A stretch of DNA of 64,000 nucleotides from a virus, in the IMG/VR virus record IMGVR_UViG_3300031669_000002, positions 113,975-177,974 of that record, one strand, 5' to 3'. Below, piece after piece: positions 7,977-18,800 of this stretch. Below the pieces are notes generated by a model. It saw only the letters and a program-made list of their open reading frames with translations. It did no database searches and was not told where the DNA came from. Made by a program: the position numbers and the translations under genes. How positions within the stretch are numbered: the stretch's first letter is position 1; each line of letters starts with the position of its first letter.

Positions 7977-10900
7977 TGCTAGTATCCCCAGGACAAGAAA
8001 TCACTATTATTGACGACAGTCAATATGTTTCATCAAGCGTAGGAACCGTTCCTTTTATCTTACTTGCAACAGCACAAGATAAGACATTCCAAGGACTTCC
8101 AGCAGCATATACATCTAAAGCAAATGCAGGACAACTATTGTCTTTTAGCAGTCAGCGTGATATGATTACTAATCTTGGTTATCCACTATTCAAACAAAGC
8201 TCGGCAGGAACACCGCTAAACGCATATGAAACAAACGAATATGGTTTAATGGCTGGTTACAGTGCAATGGGCGTAAGCAATAAGTCATACGTTATTCGTG
8301 CTGACATTGACCTAGCTCAACTAGAAGGAACAGCAGTTCGTCCAATAGGGTTACCATTGAATGGAACAATGTGGTTAGATACTGCTGATTCAACTTGGGG
8401 AATTTATGAATGGAATGCAACTACGCAAAGTTATGTAAATCGTATTCCGTTAGTTATAACTGATCCTACTGAAGTATCTGGTACACCGCCATTGCCACTG
8501 CCATCAATTGGGTCAATTGATTCTTATGCAGTTATTGCGTTATCAGCTACAGCAACAACATCAGCATATAATAACATTTGCTACAAAGGGTCTGATAATC
8601 AATGGACGCATGTTGGTAATCCAGCAGCGCCTGAATCACCATCTTGGCAAAATGAATGGCCAGCAGTTACTGGCAATGTTGCCGCTGTTGGTGGCAACTT
8701 TACCGGACTCACTACTCAAACTCTAGTATTAAATAATGTTATAATTACTGCTATCTCAACAAGTTTAACCAACACAGTACAACAAATTAATACTGCTGGA
8801 ATTACCGGAGTATCAGCAGCAGCAGTTAACAATCAACTTGCATTATATGCAACATCAGTTGCAACTAACGGAGAAGTTACTATTGCTGCAAACTCAACAG
8901 CACTGTCGACTTTGGGATTAACTTCCGGAACCTATGCAGCGCCAGCAATTCAATACGGTAGCTATGTTTCTGTACCAGACTGGAGGAGCACAGATGCAAC
9001 TCCTCGTCCTACTGGAAGCGTTTGGTTCAAAACCTCTACATTAGGAAGCGGCACAAACTTTGTTCTTAAAGAATTTAACGCAAACAATGATGCTTGGACA
9101 TCAATCGCTACACCAATTTACGCAGACGATGCAGATGCAATCTATAACTTAGATCCAACTGCTGGCGGAAGCAACATTCAAGCAGGAACAGTGTATGTTC
9201 AGCAAGATGCACTATTTGGTGGCAGTACTACTGTTGGCACAGGATCATTCCTTTTCTTAGATAGAACAACACAGGGCGCATTAACTATAACTGGCTCAAA
9301 CACTTCGCCGACATTTAATAACACAGTTGATAATATTACTGTGTCGGTAACACAGGTTGGAGTTGCTGGTTGGTTAACTGCAACAGCAAACATATCTGGC
9401 AATACTGCTCAGGCTTTTGTAAGCACAATATCGTCGCTTAATCTGCCATACTTAGTTGCTACTGTTACTGGAACTGGCGCAATTTCATTATCACATGCTG
9501 CGGGTGGTTCAATTAAGCTTTCACAAACAGGATTAAGTGACACATTAGCAAAAGCAGGATTTATTGGTGCAACTGGTGTTACATTAATACCAGGCACATC
9601 TGCCCCTCAATATCTGGCAAGTAACTTTACTAAGTTGTTATACACTGCTCAGTCACTGACTCCGTATACTGCACCTGCAGATGGAACGCTATGGTTCTTT
9701 AATAGTCCACTTGATGTAGATATTATGGTTAATGACTTAGGTGGATGGAAAGGATATAAGAATGTTACTCTTGATGCTAGAGGATATAATTTATCTAATA
9801 CAGACCCACTTGGACCAATTATGTCGCCTACTGCACCAATTACGCAAACAGACAATACTCCATTGGTTCCAGGAGATTTATGGGTTAACACAGGCGAATT
9901 AACTAATGCTCCTGTTATTTCAAGATATACAGGTACTTCGTGGTCTTTGATCAATAATGCAGACTCTGTTGATCAAAACGGTATTGTATTTGCTGATGCA
10001 CGTTGGGACACAACTGGAACAACTGATCCTGTAGCTGGAAACTATCCATCAATAGTAGCATTGCAGTCAAGCAACTACCTTGATATAGATGCACCGGATT
10101 ATCGCTTGTATCCACGAGGCACGTTATTGTTTAACCTACGTCGTTCAGGATATAACGTTAAACACTTTGTGGCAGACTATTTTAATACTACTGCATTTTC
10201 GGTAGCTGGTTGGACTGCAACTACCGCCTACACAGCTGGAACAAAGGTGGTGTATGAAGGCGTTATTTACGTTGCAGTAACAAGCTCGACTAACCAAACA
10301 CCGTTAGCAAATCCAACGTATTGGGCAACATTAGAATCAGCAACTTGGGTTACCTCAAGCGGCCTACAAAATAATGGCGCACCATATATGGGTGCAGGTG
10401 CTCAACGCGCAATGGTAGTTAAAGCTCTTAAAGCAGCAATTGATGGTAGCGACACATTACGTGAAGAAAGCTTCCAATTCAACTTAATTACTTGCCCAGG
10501 ATATCCAGAATTGATTCCTGATATGGTTAATTTGAATAATGATCGTAAGAACACTGCTTTCGTTATCGGCGACACCCCAATGCATTTGGCAGCAAACGGA
10601 ATAGATGTTACAAATTGGTCAACCGATGCAAACGGAGACGGACTAGCAACAGCAGATCCATACATGGGTGTTTACTATCCATCAGGTTTAACTACAGACT
10701 TGTCAGGCAACAACATTGTTGTGCCACCAAGCCACATGGTTCTTCGTGCTGCTATTAAGAGCGATAACGTATCGTATCCGTGGTTCGCTTTTGCAGGAAC
10801 ACGTCGTGGTTTAGTTGACAACTGTTCAGACATTGGATATGTTGATGCTAACTTAGGTGAGTTTGTACGCAACGGTATTAACCAAGGGATGCGTGATACT

Positions 10901-11320
10901 CTTTATCCATTAGCAATTAACCCAATTACGCTTTTAAGTGGTGTTGGTCTTACTATTTTTGGTAACAAGACTCGTGTTGGTGTAGCTAGTTCATTAGATC
11001 GAGTTAACGTAGCTCGCTTAGTTAATTACATTCGTACTATCCTTGCTTCGGTCGGTAATGCATACTTATTTGAACCAGACGATAAGACTACTTGGGATTC
11101 AATTGCACAGGTTATCTCAAGTGCAATGAATGACCTAGTAACAAAACGTGCAATTTATGACTATGCTGTTGTTTGTGATTCATCTAACAATACACCACAG
11201 CGTATTGCCAATAACGAGCTGTATGTGGATATAGCCATTGAGCCAGAAAAGGATGTTGAATTTATCTATATTCCAATTCGCTTAATGAATCCAGGCGCAA
11301 TTGCTTCTGGCGGCAAATAA
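7976..11320 (+). CDS. 18: tail sheath protein (T4 gp18 type), enlarged
   Basis: 1114 residues, against about 660 in T4. The N-terminus (SPGQEITIIDDSQYV...TVPFILLATAQ, then NEYGLMAGYSAMGVSN and YVIRADIDLAQLEG) and the C-terminus (GNKTRVGVASSLDRVNVARL, YLFEPDDKTTWDSI, RIANNELYVDIAIEP) are those of contractile sheath proteins. Residues about 130-640 are Thr/Ser/Gly-rich beta repeats, including short repeats such as GTMWLDTADSTWGIYEW and GSVWFKTSTLG, and account for the extra length; they probably decorate the outside of the tail. The start is fixed by the TAATG overlap with the nuclease gene. Confidence 0.92.
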   Translation: MLVSPGQEITIIDDSQYVSSSVGTVPFILLATAQDKTFQGLPAAYTSKANAGQLLSFSSQRDMITNLGYPLFKQSSAGTPLNAYETNEYGLMAGYSAMGVSNKSYVIRADIDLAQLEGTAVRPIGLPLNGTMWLDTADSTWGIYEWNATTQSYVNRIPLVITDPTEVSGTPPLPLPSIGSIDSYAVIALSATATTSAYNNICYKGSDNQWTHVGNPAAPESPSWQNEWPAVTGNVAAVGGNFTGLTTQTLVLNNVIITAISTSLTNTVQQINTAGITGVSAAAVNNQLALYATSVATNGEVTIAANSTALSTLGLTSGTYAAPAIQYGSYVSVPDWRSTDATPRPTGSVWFKTSTLGSGTNFVLKEFNANNDAWTSIATPIYADDADAIYNLDPTAGGSNIQAGTVYVQQDALFGGSTTVGTGSFLFLDRTTQGALTITGSNTSPTFNNTVDNITVSVTQVGVAGWLTATANISGNTAQAFVSTISSLNLPYLVATVTGTGAISLSHAAGGSIKLSQTGLSDTLAKAGFIGATGVTLIPGTSAPQYLASNFTKLLYTAQSLTPYTAPADGTLWFFNSPLDVDIMVNDLGGWKGYKNVTLDARGYNLSNTDPLGPIMSPTAPITQTDNTPLVPGDLWVNTGELTNAPVISRYTGTSWSLINNADSVDQNGIVFADARWDTTGTTDPVAGNYPSIVALQSSNYLDIDAPDYRLYPRGTLLFNLRRSGYNVKHFVADYFNTTAFSVAGWTATTAYTAGTKVVYEGVIYVAVTSSTNQTPLANPTYWATLESATWVTSSGLQNNGAPYMGAGAQRAMVVKALKAAIDGSDTLREESFQFNLITCPGYPELIPDMVNLNNDRKNTAFVIGDTPMHLAANGIDVTNWSTDANGDGLATADPYMGVYYPSGLTTDLSGNNIVVPPSHMVLRAAIKSDNVSYPWFAFAGTRRGLVDNCSDIGYVDANLGEFVRNGINQGMRDTLYPLAINPITLLSGVGLTIFGNKTRVGVASSLDRVNVARLVNYIRTILASVGNAYLFEPDDKTTWDSIAQVISSAMNDLVTKRAIYDYAVVCDSSNNTPQRIANNELYVDIAIEPEKDVEFIYIPIRLMNPGAIASGGK

Positions 11321-11417
11321 GTTTCCTTGGAATGGGAAGGGTAGGGCAGAAATGCCCTACTTAATTAACTACACAGATAATAGTTTTACCAAAAGTCGAA
11401 AGATTTTTGTTTCGATA

Positions 11418-11425
11418 GATAAATA
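11418..11425 (+). promoter_or_regulatory. T4-type late promoter, GATAAATA
   Basis: 33 bases before the GTG start at 11458; serves the nuclease gene and perhaps the tail-tube gene. Confidence 0.65.
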
Positions 11426-11457
11426 TTAGTATAGAAGTAAAGTTTAAGGAGAATTGG

Positions 11458-12147
11458 GTGAGGGAGTTTAGACCAACATACTTATATATCAAGAGGCATA
11501 AGATAACCGGTAAGCTGTATTTCGGTAAAACATCTAATGGCTACGAAGAAATGCTTGCATATTTAGGTTCAGGTACTGTTTGGAATCGGCATATTAACAA
11601 GCACGGAATAGAGCATGTAGAAACTATTTGGTTTTGTTTATATTATAATAGAGAAGATTGTAAAGAGTTTGCTGAGTGTTTTTCTGAACAAGAAAAGATA
11701 GTTGAATCAAAAATCTGGGCGAATTTACGTCCTGAGAATGGCATCAATGGTGGCGGGACAAAAGGCGAGGGATTCGGTAGAAAACAATCTGCTGAGACTA
11801 AGGCCAAACGGTCAGCGGCGATGTTAGGAAACACAAATTTTAAATTTAGAAAAAACTTTGATCGAGCACCAATTTCAGAAAATCATAAAGAAAGAATAGC
11901 AAAAGCACAAACAGGTAAGAAGCAGTCTGCAGAAACTATAGCAAAAAAGATAAAGAAGCAAACTGGTCAAAAAAGAACAGAAGAAACAAAGAAAAATATG
12001 AGGAAACCAAAGTATTCAAATAAAAATTATTTTGGTAAAAAAGAGAGGGTAAAATGTATATATTGCCCCAAAGTAGGCGGAGTAAACATTATGCCGAGGT
12101 ATCATTTTGATAACTGTAAGTATAAAATAATTAATATCATATCATAG
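11458..12147 (+). CDS. GIY-YIG homing endonuclease with C-terminal zinc finger
   Basis: 229 residues from a GTG with an AAGGAG site. N-terminal GIY-YIG module (TYLYIKRHKITGKLYFGKTS, YLGSG), then NUMOD3-like repeats (KRSAAMLGN, ERIAKAQTGKKQSAET, TGQKRTEETKKNM), and a C-terminal Cys2-His-Cys finger CIYCPKVGGVN...YHFDNC. The same finger type ends the protein at 44205. Located between the sheath and tail-tube genes, 10 bases upstream of the latter. Confidence 0.88.
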   Translation: MREFRPTYLYIKRHKITGKLYFGKTSNGYEEMLAYLGSGTVWNRHINKHGIEHVETIWFCLYYNREDCKEFAECFSEQEKIVESKIWANLRPENGINGGGTKGEGFGRKQSAETKAKRSAAMLGNTNFKFRKNFDRAPISENHKERIAKAQTGKKQSAETIAKKIKKQTGQKRTEETKKNMRKPKYSNKNYFGKKERVKCIYCPKVGGVNIMPRYHFDNCKYKIINIIS

Positions 12148-12157
12148 GAGAACTATA

Positions 12158-12772
12158 GTGGCAATCGCATCCTTAACAAAATTTACAGTACCATTGGCAA
12201 CATCAACTAGTGCTTCGGCACAGGGCTTGCTAATGCCTAAGATGAAGTATCGTTTTCGTGTTTCCTTTACTAGCTTCGGAGTAAGTTCAAACACAACAGA
12301 ACTAACAAAACAAGTTAAGACATTTGGTCGTCCAAAGCCAGATTTTGATATGGTAGTTCTTGATGTTTATAACAGCAGAGTCAACCTAATTGGAAAACCG
12401 AAGTGGTCTCCTATTACGTGTGTTATTCGCGACGATGCTGTTGGTAATGTATCAAAACTTGTTGGTGAGCAAATGCAGAAACAATTCGACTTTGCTGAAC
12501 AGTCGTCGGCAGCTTCTGGCGGAGATTACAAGTTTATGATCTTACTAGAAGAACTAGACGGCGGCAACGGAGCAAATACACCAACTGTTCTTGAAACATG
12601 GGAAATGTACGGTTGCTTGTTAACGGGAGTTGAGTACGGCGATAATGACTATGGTTCAAGTGATGCAATTGAGCTAACATTAAATATCCAGTTCGATAAT
12701 GCAATTCAATCACCGACAGGAACAGGAATCGGAACAAATGTTGGTCGTACATTGGGAACAGCAGCAACCTAA
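12158..12772 (+). CDS. 19: tail tube protein (T4 gp19 type)
   Basis: 204 residues with GTG start and AGGAG site. LMPKMKYRFRVSFTSFG, VKTFGRPKPDFDMVVLDVYNS and WSPITCVIRDDAVGNVSKLV are the conserved positions of gp19, whose rings form the rigid tube inside the sheath; about 40 residues longer than T4 gp19. Gene order sheath-tube is that of T4, interrupted only by the nuclease gene. Followed by a strong terminator at 12793. Confidence 0.9.
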   Translation: MAIASLTKFTVPLATSTSASAQGLLMPKMKYRFRVSFTSFGVSSNTTELTKQVKTFGRPKPDFDMVVLDVYNSRVNLIGKPKWSPITCVIRDDAVGNVSKLVGEQMQKQFDFAEQSSAASGGDYKFMILLEELDGGNGANTPTVLETWEMYGCLLTGVEYGDNDYGSSDAIELTLNIQFDNAIQSPTGTGIGTNVGRTLGTAAT

Positions 12773-12792
12773 TAAAAAAACACATCAATGTC

Positions 12793-12825
12793 AAATAAGA
12801 GGCTTCGGCCTCTTATTTTGTTTTA
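12793..12825 (+). terminator. intrinsic terminator after the tube gene
   Basis: AATAAGAGGC, TTCG tetraloop, GCCTCTTATT, followed by TTGTTTT. Its stability and position mark the end of the sheath-tube unit. Confidence 0.9.
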
Positions 12826-12843
12826 ATTGGCACTTTTTCGGAT

Positions 12844-12851
12844 GCTAAATA
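12844..12851 (+). promoter_or_regulatory. late promoter variant GCTAAATA, next to the ATG
   Basis: Six bases separate the octamer from the ATG at 12858 and no ribosome site is visible, so a leaderless or near-leaderless late transcript is expected. Confidence 0.6.
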
Positions 12852-12857
12852 CATTAT

Positions 12858-13898
12858 ATGGCAAATATACTCAACACATTCCTTAAAGAAATAGCACAAG
12901 GTGACTCAGTCCATGACTGGCAACACGCGTCGAAACTATTCGTTGCAAATAATTATGAATTAGCACCAAAGAGTGCGTATCTTTACTATGTTCATTTTAA
13001 CTTAAATCCGGCAGTAGTCTCCACGTCTCCATCAGTAACTGGGCCAAATGGTTCGTATGGAATGGATTTAGCTCAAAACAGAGCAGAGCTTGGTATGCTT
13101 GTTAAGCAAGTTGCATTGCCGAAATATAAAATCGAAACTAAAACACTGAATGCATATAACAGACCACATGTTGTCCAAACAAAAATAAACTATGAGCCAA
13201 TCAATATCACTTTCCATGATGATAGTGCAAACAAGGTTCGTAATTTTTGGTATGACTACTACTCATATTACTATAGAAATAGCGATAAAACAAATATTGA
13301 CTGGGAAACGGCTGCCCACTCAGAAATAAATAACCCAAGATTTAGAAAAGATTATGGATATACTGTTCGTAATACGAATGCTGATAATCAATATGCTCCA
13401 CCATATATTACAAGTATTAGCATCTATAGTTTATTCAATAAAAAGTTTAGCGAGTATATCATATACAATCCAATTATCTCAAGCTTTCAGCACGGCGAAC
13501 ACGAAGCATCGAATACAACAGGAGTAATGTCTCATCAGATGACAGTTGAGTTTGAGTCAGTGTCGTATGCTTACGGATCTGTAACACCGGATACCGTTAC
13601 AGGTTTCGGTAGCGCACATTACGATAAGTCACCTAGTCCAATTCTACCATTAGGTGGTGGAACACAGAGTATTCTTGGTCCAGGCGGTATAGTAAGCGAT
13701 GCAGCAAGCATCGTTGAAGATGTAGGAACAGGAAACTTTGGAGCGGCAGCCCTTTCGTTAGCTAGAGATAAAACAAATCTAGCAGGTGCAAGTTTAAGCA
13801 CAATGCTTCATCAAGATTCTCTTACCTCATTAAAGAATACTTTGGCAGGCAATAATCCATTTAGCTCAATTAGTATCCCTGGCCTAGGAGGATTTTAA
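12858..13898 (+). CDS. tail-tube-like / baseplate-proximal virion protein
   Basis: 346 residues. The segment RAELGMLVKQVALPKYKIET followed by KTLNAYNRPH and INYEPINITFHDD...FWYDYYSYYYR resembles the tube-fold proteins of T4-like phages (gp19/gp54 relatives), and I recognise this protein as a conserved structural protein of marine T4-like phages. The C-terminal 80 residues are Gly/Ser/Pro-rich. It could be the tube initiator or a tube-associated protein. It begins right after the terminator of the tube gene and is followed two bases later by the next late gene. Confidence 0.65.
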   Translation: MANILNTFLKEIAQGDSVHDWQHASKLFVANNYELAPKSAYLYYVHFNLNPAVVSTSPSVTGPNGSYGMDLAQNRAELGMLVKQVALPKYKIETKTLNAYNRPHVVQTKINYEPINITFHDDSANKVRNFWYDYYSYYYRNSDKTNIDWETAAHSEINNPRFRKDYGYTVRNTNADNQYAPPYITSISIYSLFNKKFSEYIIYNPIISSFQHGEHEASNTTGVMSHQMTVEFESVSYAYGSVTPDTVTGFGSAHYDKSPSPILPLGGGTQSILGPGGIVSDAASIVEDVGTGNFGAAALSLARDKTNLAGASLSTMLHQDSLTSLKNTLAGNNPFSSISIPGLGGF

Positions 13899-13900
13899 TA

Positions 13901-14272
13901 ATGGCAATTTTAACTAACAATCTAGTTAACAATACAGCATCACAGGACCTGACCACAACTTGGTTCAATAATTATTATGTTTCTCCGTTTTCGGTATCTC
14001 AGGGCCAAAACGATTCGTTTATAAGCTTCTTTGAAAAAGTGACAGGTAATAAAGAAACTGCGGCAGCATTAGCTGGGTGCGTTCTTTATACTGCTAAGGC
14101 ACAGGGAGTTGATCCAATGTCAGTTTTGCAGCAATTTAGTTCATTGCCGCCTGGACAACTTAATGCATATCTAGTCCTATATCTGAACACCAATAGAATA
14201 GCCACAAGCTTTCTTGGTATCTCAAATCAACCTAAGATCAACAAATATACTCAAAGGTGTATCTTACCATAA
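13901..14272 (+). CDS. conserved late protein, probably virion-associated
   Basis: 123 residues. The segment AAALAGCVLYTAKAQGVDPM and PGQLNAYLVLYLNTNRIATS is conserved in marine T4-like phages next to the gp4 gene; no function is established to my knowledge. Start two bases after the preceding stop, and its TAA overlaps the ATG of the gp4-like gene by one base, so the three genes are one late operon. Confidence 0.6.
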   Translation: MAILTNNLVNNTASQDLTTTWFNNYYVSPFSVSQGQNDSFISFFEKVTGNKETAAALAGCVLYTAKAQGVDPMSVLQQFSSLPPGQLNAYLVLYLNTNRIATSFLGISNQPKINKYTQRCILP

Positions 14273-14697
14273 TGGCTAAGTATGCTCGAGCACAATTTAT
14301 CCCTAAACATCCAGAAAAATATATAGGTAAAGGAATACCGCAGTATAGAAGTTCTTGGGAATTTGCATTCTTTACCTTCTGCGATAATCATCCAAGCGTT
14401 CTTCAGTGGGCAAGTGAGGCAATCCGCATACCATATAGGAATCCCCTAACTGGAAGGAAAACTACTTATGTGCCAGATGTATTCATTATCTATCAAGATG
14501 CAAACGGAGAAAATCACGCTGAGCTAATAGAAATAAAGCCATCCTCGCAGGCCAATATAGCTGAAGCAAAATCTCGCTACGAAAAAGCATCAGTTGCACT
14601 CAATTATGCTAAGTTTCACGCCGCACAAGCTTACTGCAAAAGCAAAGGAATAACCTTCAGGGTCGTTACAGAAAAAAATTTGTTTGCCGGTAAGTAA
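14272..14697 (+). CDS. 4: head completion protein (T4 gp4 type)
   Basis: 141 residues starting at the ATG that overlaps the upstream stop. IPQYRSSWEFAFFTFCDNHP, WASEAIRIPYRNPLTGRKTT and YVPDVFIIYQ...HAELIEIKPS are the conserved parts of T4 gp4, which completes filled heads and protects DNA ends; the motif PD...(E)IKP has the form of the PD-(D/E)XK nuclease fold. Length near the T4 value (150). Confidence 0.85.
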   Translation: MAKYARAQFIPKHPEKYIGKGIPQYRSSWEFAFFTFCDNHPSVLQWASEAIRIPYRNPLTGRKTTYVPDVFIIYQDANGENHAELIEIKPSSQANIAEAKSRYEKASVALNYAKFHAAQAYCKSKGITFRVVTEKNLFAGK

Positions 14698-14733
14698 AAA
14701 TGGTAAATATCATTATACTTTAAAGGTAATCAA

Positions 14734-15246
14734 ATGACAAGAAAATTAGAATCTCTCTTCGGCTTACCGCCTGCGCCAGTAATGGGAACACCGACCGAAG
14801 CAGAGAATTTAGCTGAAGCCAAGGAACATGTTGCAGACAATCAGTCTATATTAGCAGCAGCCGACGATGCAATGGATAAGATAGATGCAGCTCTACCGAC
14901 AGTGTCCGATCTCGACACAAGCGATAGAGATTTAGATGATCTGTCAGATTTGGCTAAAGAAACCTTTACATCACTGATTGATCTAAGCATGAATGTAGAA
15001 CCTCGATTTAGCGGACCAATTCTACAGTCAGCCTCTACCTTGCTAGGACACGCAATCACGGCCAAAGTAGCTAAGATGGACAAAAAACTAAAAATGATTG
15101 ACCTACAGCTTAAAAAAGCTAAACTTGACCAGACTAAAGACAATACCCCGTCATCAGAAAAAGCAGTAGACGGTGAGGGAATTGTCATCGACCGCAATGA
15201 TTTGTTGAAGCATATACTTGAAAATTCGCGCAAAAACGATAAATAA
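14734..15246 (+). CDS. 16: terminase small subunit (T4 gp16 type)
   Basis: 170 residues. DRDLDDLSDLAKETFTSLID...VEPRFSGPILQSASTLLGHA and KVAKMDKKLKMIDLQLKKAK are the helical core of gp16 homologues in marine T4-like phages, which form rings that recognise DNA for packaging and stimulate the large subunit ATPase. The large subunit lies 4.7 kb downstream rather than adjacent as in T4; the intervening genes encode probable internal-head proteins. Confidence 0.85.
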   Translation: MTRKLESLFGLPPAPVMGTPTEAENLAEAKEHVADNQSILAAADDAMDKIDAALPTVSDLDTSDRDLDDLSDLAKETFTSLIDLSMNVEPRFSGPILQSASTLLGHAITAKVAKMDKKLKMIDLQLKKAKLDQTKDNTPSSEKAVDGEGIVIDRNDLLKHILENSRKNDK

Positions 15247-15268
15247 ATTTAGAACCTAAGGAATACTC

Positions 15269-15862
15269 ATGAAAACTTTAATGGAATACATGTCGGAAGA
15301 CAAAGAAACATACGATTTTAAAATTAAGATTGCCGCAACTGAAATTACCAATGAAGTGTTAGATAAAATCGAACATGCATTGTCAACATTTGAGATTGCG
15401 AGCATGAGTAAGCCAAAGAATTTACCTATTGTCGAGAAGAATTTAGATTTCCCGTCATTTGGTAGCTGTGAGGTGTCATTGATTTTAGTTTCGTTAAACT
15501 ATCCATGCACAGACGCACAGATTCGTCAAGCATTAAATCATCAGGCAAGAATACCAGCCGCAAACATTGTTGTTATACCAAAAAACCAGCCAGAAGAACT
15601 TCTTCGCGATAAAGCAGAAGAAGACGAAAATTCCAATAAAAAATACGAGCCTATTCTTTTAAAGAAAGAGCTTGAAGATGTATCTGGTGGTCAAGAATTG
15701 GTAGGAACACAACGAGTTGAATCAATGCTCAAAGAGTTAGAAACTCGCCGTATGGAGTTTGCAGCAAAGGGAACTGATGAAAAAGCAAAAACAACAAATA
15801 GCTTACCAATGGACAATACTAGCCCAGTAGCTACAAAAGCTCACAAAGTAAAAGGACGATAA
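15269..15862 (+). CDS. conserved probable internal-head protein
   Basis: 197 residues beginning MKTLMEYMSEDKE, similar in spirit to T4 capsid-targeting leaders. YDFKIKIAATEITNEVLDKI, PSFGSCEVSLILVSLNYPCT and QIRQALNHQARIPAANIVVI are features I recognise from a structural protein family of marine T4-like phages located next to gp16. A C-terminal third rich in Glu/Lys is probably disordered. Operon partner of the following 1022-residue protein (1-base gap). Role unknown. Confidence 0.55.
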   Translation: MKTLMEYMSEDKETYDFKIKIAATEITNEVLDKIEHALSTFEIASMSKPKNLPIVEKNLDFPSFGSCEVSLILVSLNYPCTDAQIRQALNHQARIPAANIVVIPKNQPEELLRDKAEEDENSNKKYEPILLKKELEDVSGGQELVGTQRVESMLKELETRRMEFAAKGTDEKAKTTNSLPMDNTSPVATKAHKVKGR

Positions 15863-15863
15863 A

Positions 15864-18800
15864 ATGAAAGATATTCTTGCTAAACTTGCCGACATTGAAA
15901 ATAAAAAACCACTTAATGAAGCAAAAGAATTAAGCGAACTAAAAGCTGGCGACGAGTATGGCGATGATGCCACTGCAATTGGCAACGGCGAGATGAATGC
16001 AGCTATTTCTGAAGATGATGAAATCTGTTCTAATTGCAATGGTTCAGGTGAAGGGCAGTATGATGGCACTACTTGCTCATCGTGTGGTGGTTCAGGCACA
16101 AACCGATCAAACTCAGAGGAGCACGACGAAGATGAGCGTGAGTGGCAAAGAAAGTCAAAAGAAGATAGAGAATTAGATGAAGGTGCAAAATATAAACCAG
16201 AAACTCCGTATGGCGTTCAGTATAAAGTGTTTGCGGGAAAAGAACAGCGCCTAACAACAAAAGAAGCATGGTTCAAATCTGCAGAAGCAATGAAACGCGG
16301 TATTGCAAAGATTGAAAATCTCGATGGATTTTACGAAATCGTAGGACATCATTATCCAGAAGATATGATGAAGGAAGCAGCAGAAGAAGTAACAGAGTTT
16401 AATGATTTTGATGCACCAGACGATAGACAAAGTGCAGACAACGGAGCATTCAGCTCTACTGGCGCGCCTTGCCCTGAATCAGCAGTAGATGAACACATCG
16501 TTAAGACTGGTTCACAGTATGAACTAAAATCGCACAAAGGTAAAAACTTAGGCAAGTTTAAGTCACACAAAGCCGCCGCAAAACACGAGGGCGAAGTGGA
16601 GTGGTTCAAGTCTCATCCACACGAAAGTATCGACGAAGCAACAATCTCAGCGATAGAAACTGCTAGAAAGAAACTAGAGCATGTTAAAGAAGTTATTCGT
16701 GGTTTTGAAGAACGCGGAATGATTGCCCCTAGAAATTGGGAAGATAAACTCAAAGCAGCAGCAAAAGAATATAAATCAGCAAAGAAAAACACAATGACAA
16801 ACGAAGCAGAAGATGAGCCGCAAGCATGGAAAGTGCTTAAAGGAACAGACGATAAGATTTATCAAATTTATGTAATGCATAATTACTATAACGGTAAGTA
16901 TTACGATTACGGTGGAAGGGCATATCCAATTTTAGCTTCTTCTCCTGAAGAGGCATTAGAAATTGCTCGCAAATATAAAGGCGAGATTGAAGCTGACCTT
17001 AGAAGCAAATTCTTTAAGGTTGGTAGCAGACGAGTAAGAATGATTTCTAAAAACGATAATCATCACTTGAAAGACGAATCGTTCCACTCACCAAAATATC
17101 CAAATATGTGGACAAGTGGCGGTAACAGACATGTTATCAACAAAGATGGTGAGTTTGTAAGTTTTCCGTCGAAGGATGAAGAATCGTCGACTATAACCGA
17201 GTTAAGTAAAAATACACTTGGATCTTATGTTAAGAAGGCATCTAACAGTAGAGCTAGTTACGGTCATGACTGGGACAACGGTAGATTAGCAGAGCCAGGA
17301 AGTGGAAGAACAAGATCAGATGTAGTAAGAAAAAATAAAAATAGAAAAGCAGGCATCAATACAGCAGTTGATAAGCTGACAAGAGAATCAAAGGAAAATA
17401 TAATGAAATCACGCAAAATAGTAAAAGAGAGTTTAACTTTCTTAGAGCATATCACTGATCCCGCACTTGAAAAGGTATTGCGTCATTTTGGTAAGGAAGT
17501 AAAAGACTTTATACACGGTGGAGAATTAGACGATAGTCTATATAATGCACTTTATGATTATTATTTTGATGAGATGCCATATGGAACTAAGAAAGCCCGC
17601 ACAGGTGATCCGTTCGAATGGATTACTAATCGCTTAGATAAAGATCTTAAAGGTATTTCTGTAGGTCACCCAGCAGATGCAGCAGATTATGCGGGAATGA
17701 ATGAACCATCATTTGCCAAGACGCGCCCTATTGGGTTCCCTGGAGACGAAGCTGATTACGATATGGACGAAGGCGCAGCAGGAGATATTGGCGGTGACTC
17801 AGGTTCCGGTAATGATATTTCTCCACTAAGTCAAGTTGATGAAGAAGAAATTGATCTCGACGACTTAGATGACGACGAAGATCTTGATGAAGCACTTACA
17901 CCAGCACAGCAGGCAAAAATGGCTGAACTAAGAGCAAAAAATGCAAACTCGCCAATAACAATTGGGCGTAATGCAATTCCACCAAAAGCTGCTCCATATA
18001 ATCCATTTGCTGATGAAAAGAATGATCGTAGCGGCGACCTAGCATTCAATCAACAAGATTCATTTCAAGGTTATGGTGCTCAACGAGAAGGTTTAGGGGA
18101 AGAAGAATTAGATGAAACATTCTTAGTTGAAGATAACGAGGGATTGATTGCAGAAATATTAGAAGAGCATGGTTTAGACCATGGATTAGATTTCTTCTTT
18201 GATAATGGACTAGTTGCAATCGGTAAATCAACTGCTCGTGTTATTATCAATGCATTAAAGGCAGATCCTCGCATTACTGCAACCCCATCATTTGGAAGAA
18301 TTGATGGCGAAGAAGTGCAGATTGCATTTAACAAAGAGGCAGGACCATCAATCTCAAATGCAGAAATTAAAGACTTAGCTACAGAACCAGAACAAGATGC
18401 CTTAGGTGAGGGATTAGATCACAGTGAAGTGGCACAATTACTTGCAAAGGCAGCAAGAGTTATGTCCAGCGCAAAAACATTGGATCAACTTAGAGTTGCT
18501 GAAAAATATGCAAAGTTAGCATATAAAAAGATTAAAGGAAATGAAGGACTTGCGGGGTCAAACTTCGAAAGAAACTGGGCTATTTACTCCGCAATAGAAC
18601 ACGATTTGATTTCTAAAGAAGAAGAACTTAGGGGTGCGGGCGCAGTAACCGAAGAAGGTGATGATGCACTAAACGATATGCGTAGGTTAAGCGGCTTGCC
18701 CGGAAAAGAAGAAACTACTGATGGCGAAGTTGATGAAGCAGAAGGCGAGTATGTAAATGCTCCTGATCCAACTGTTCATACAAGCACAACAGATATGATC

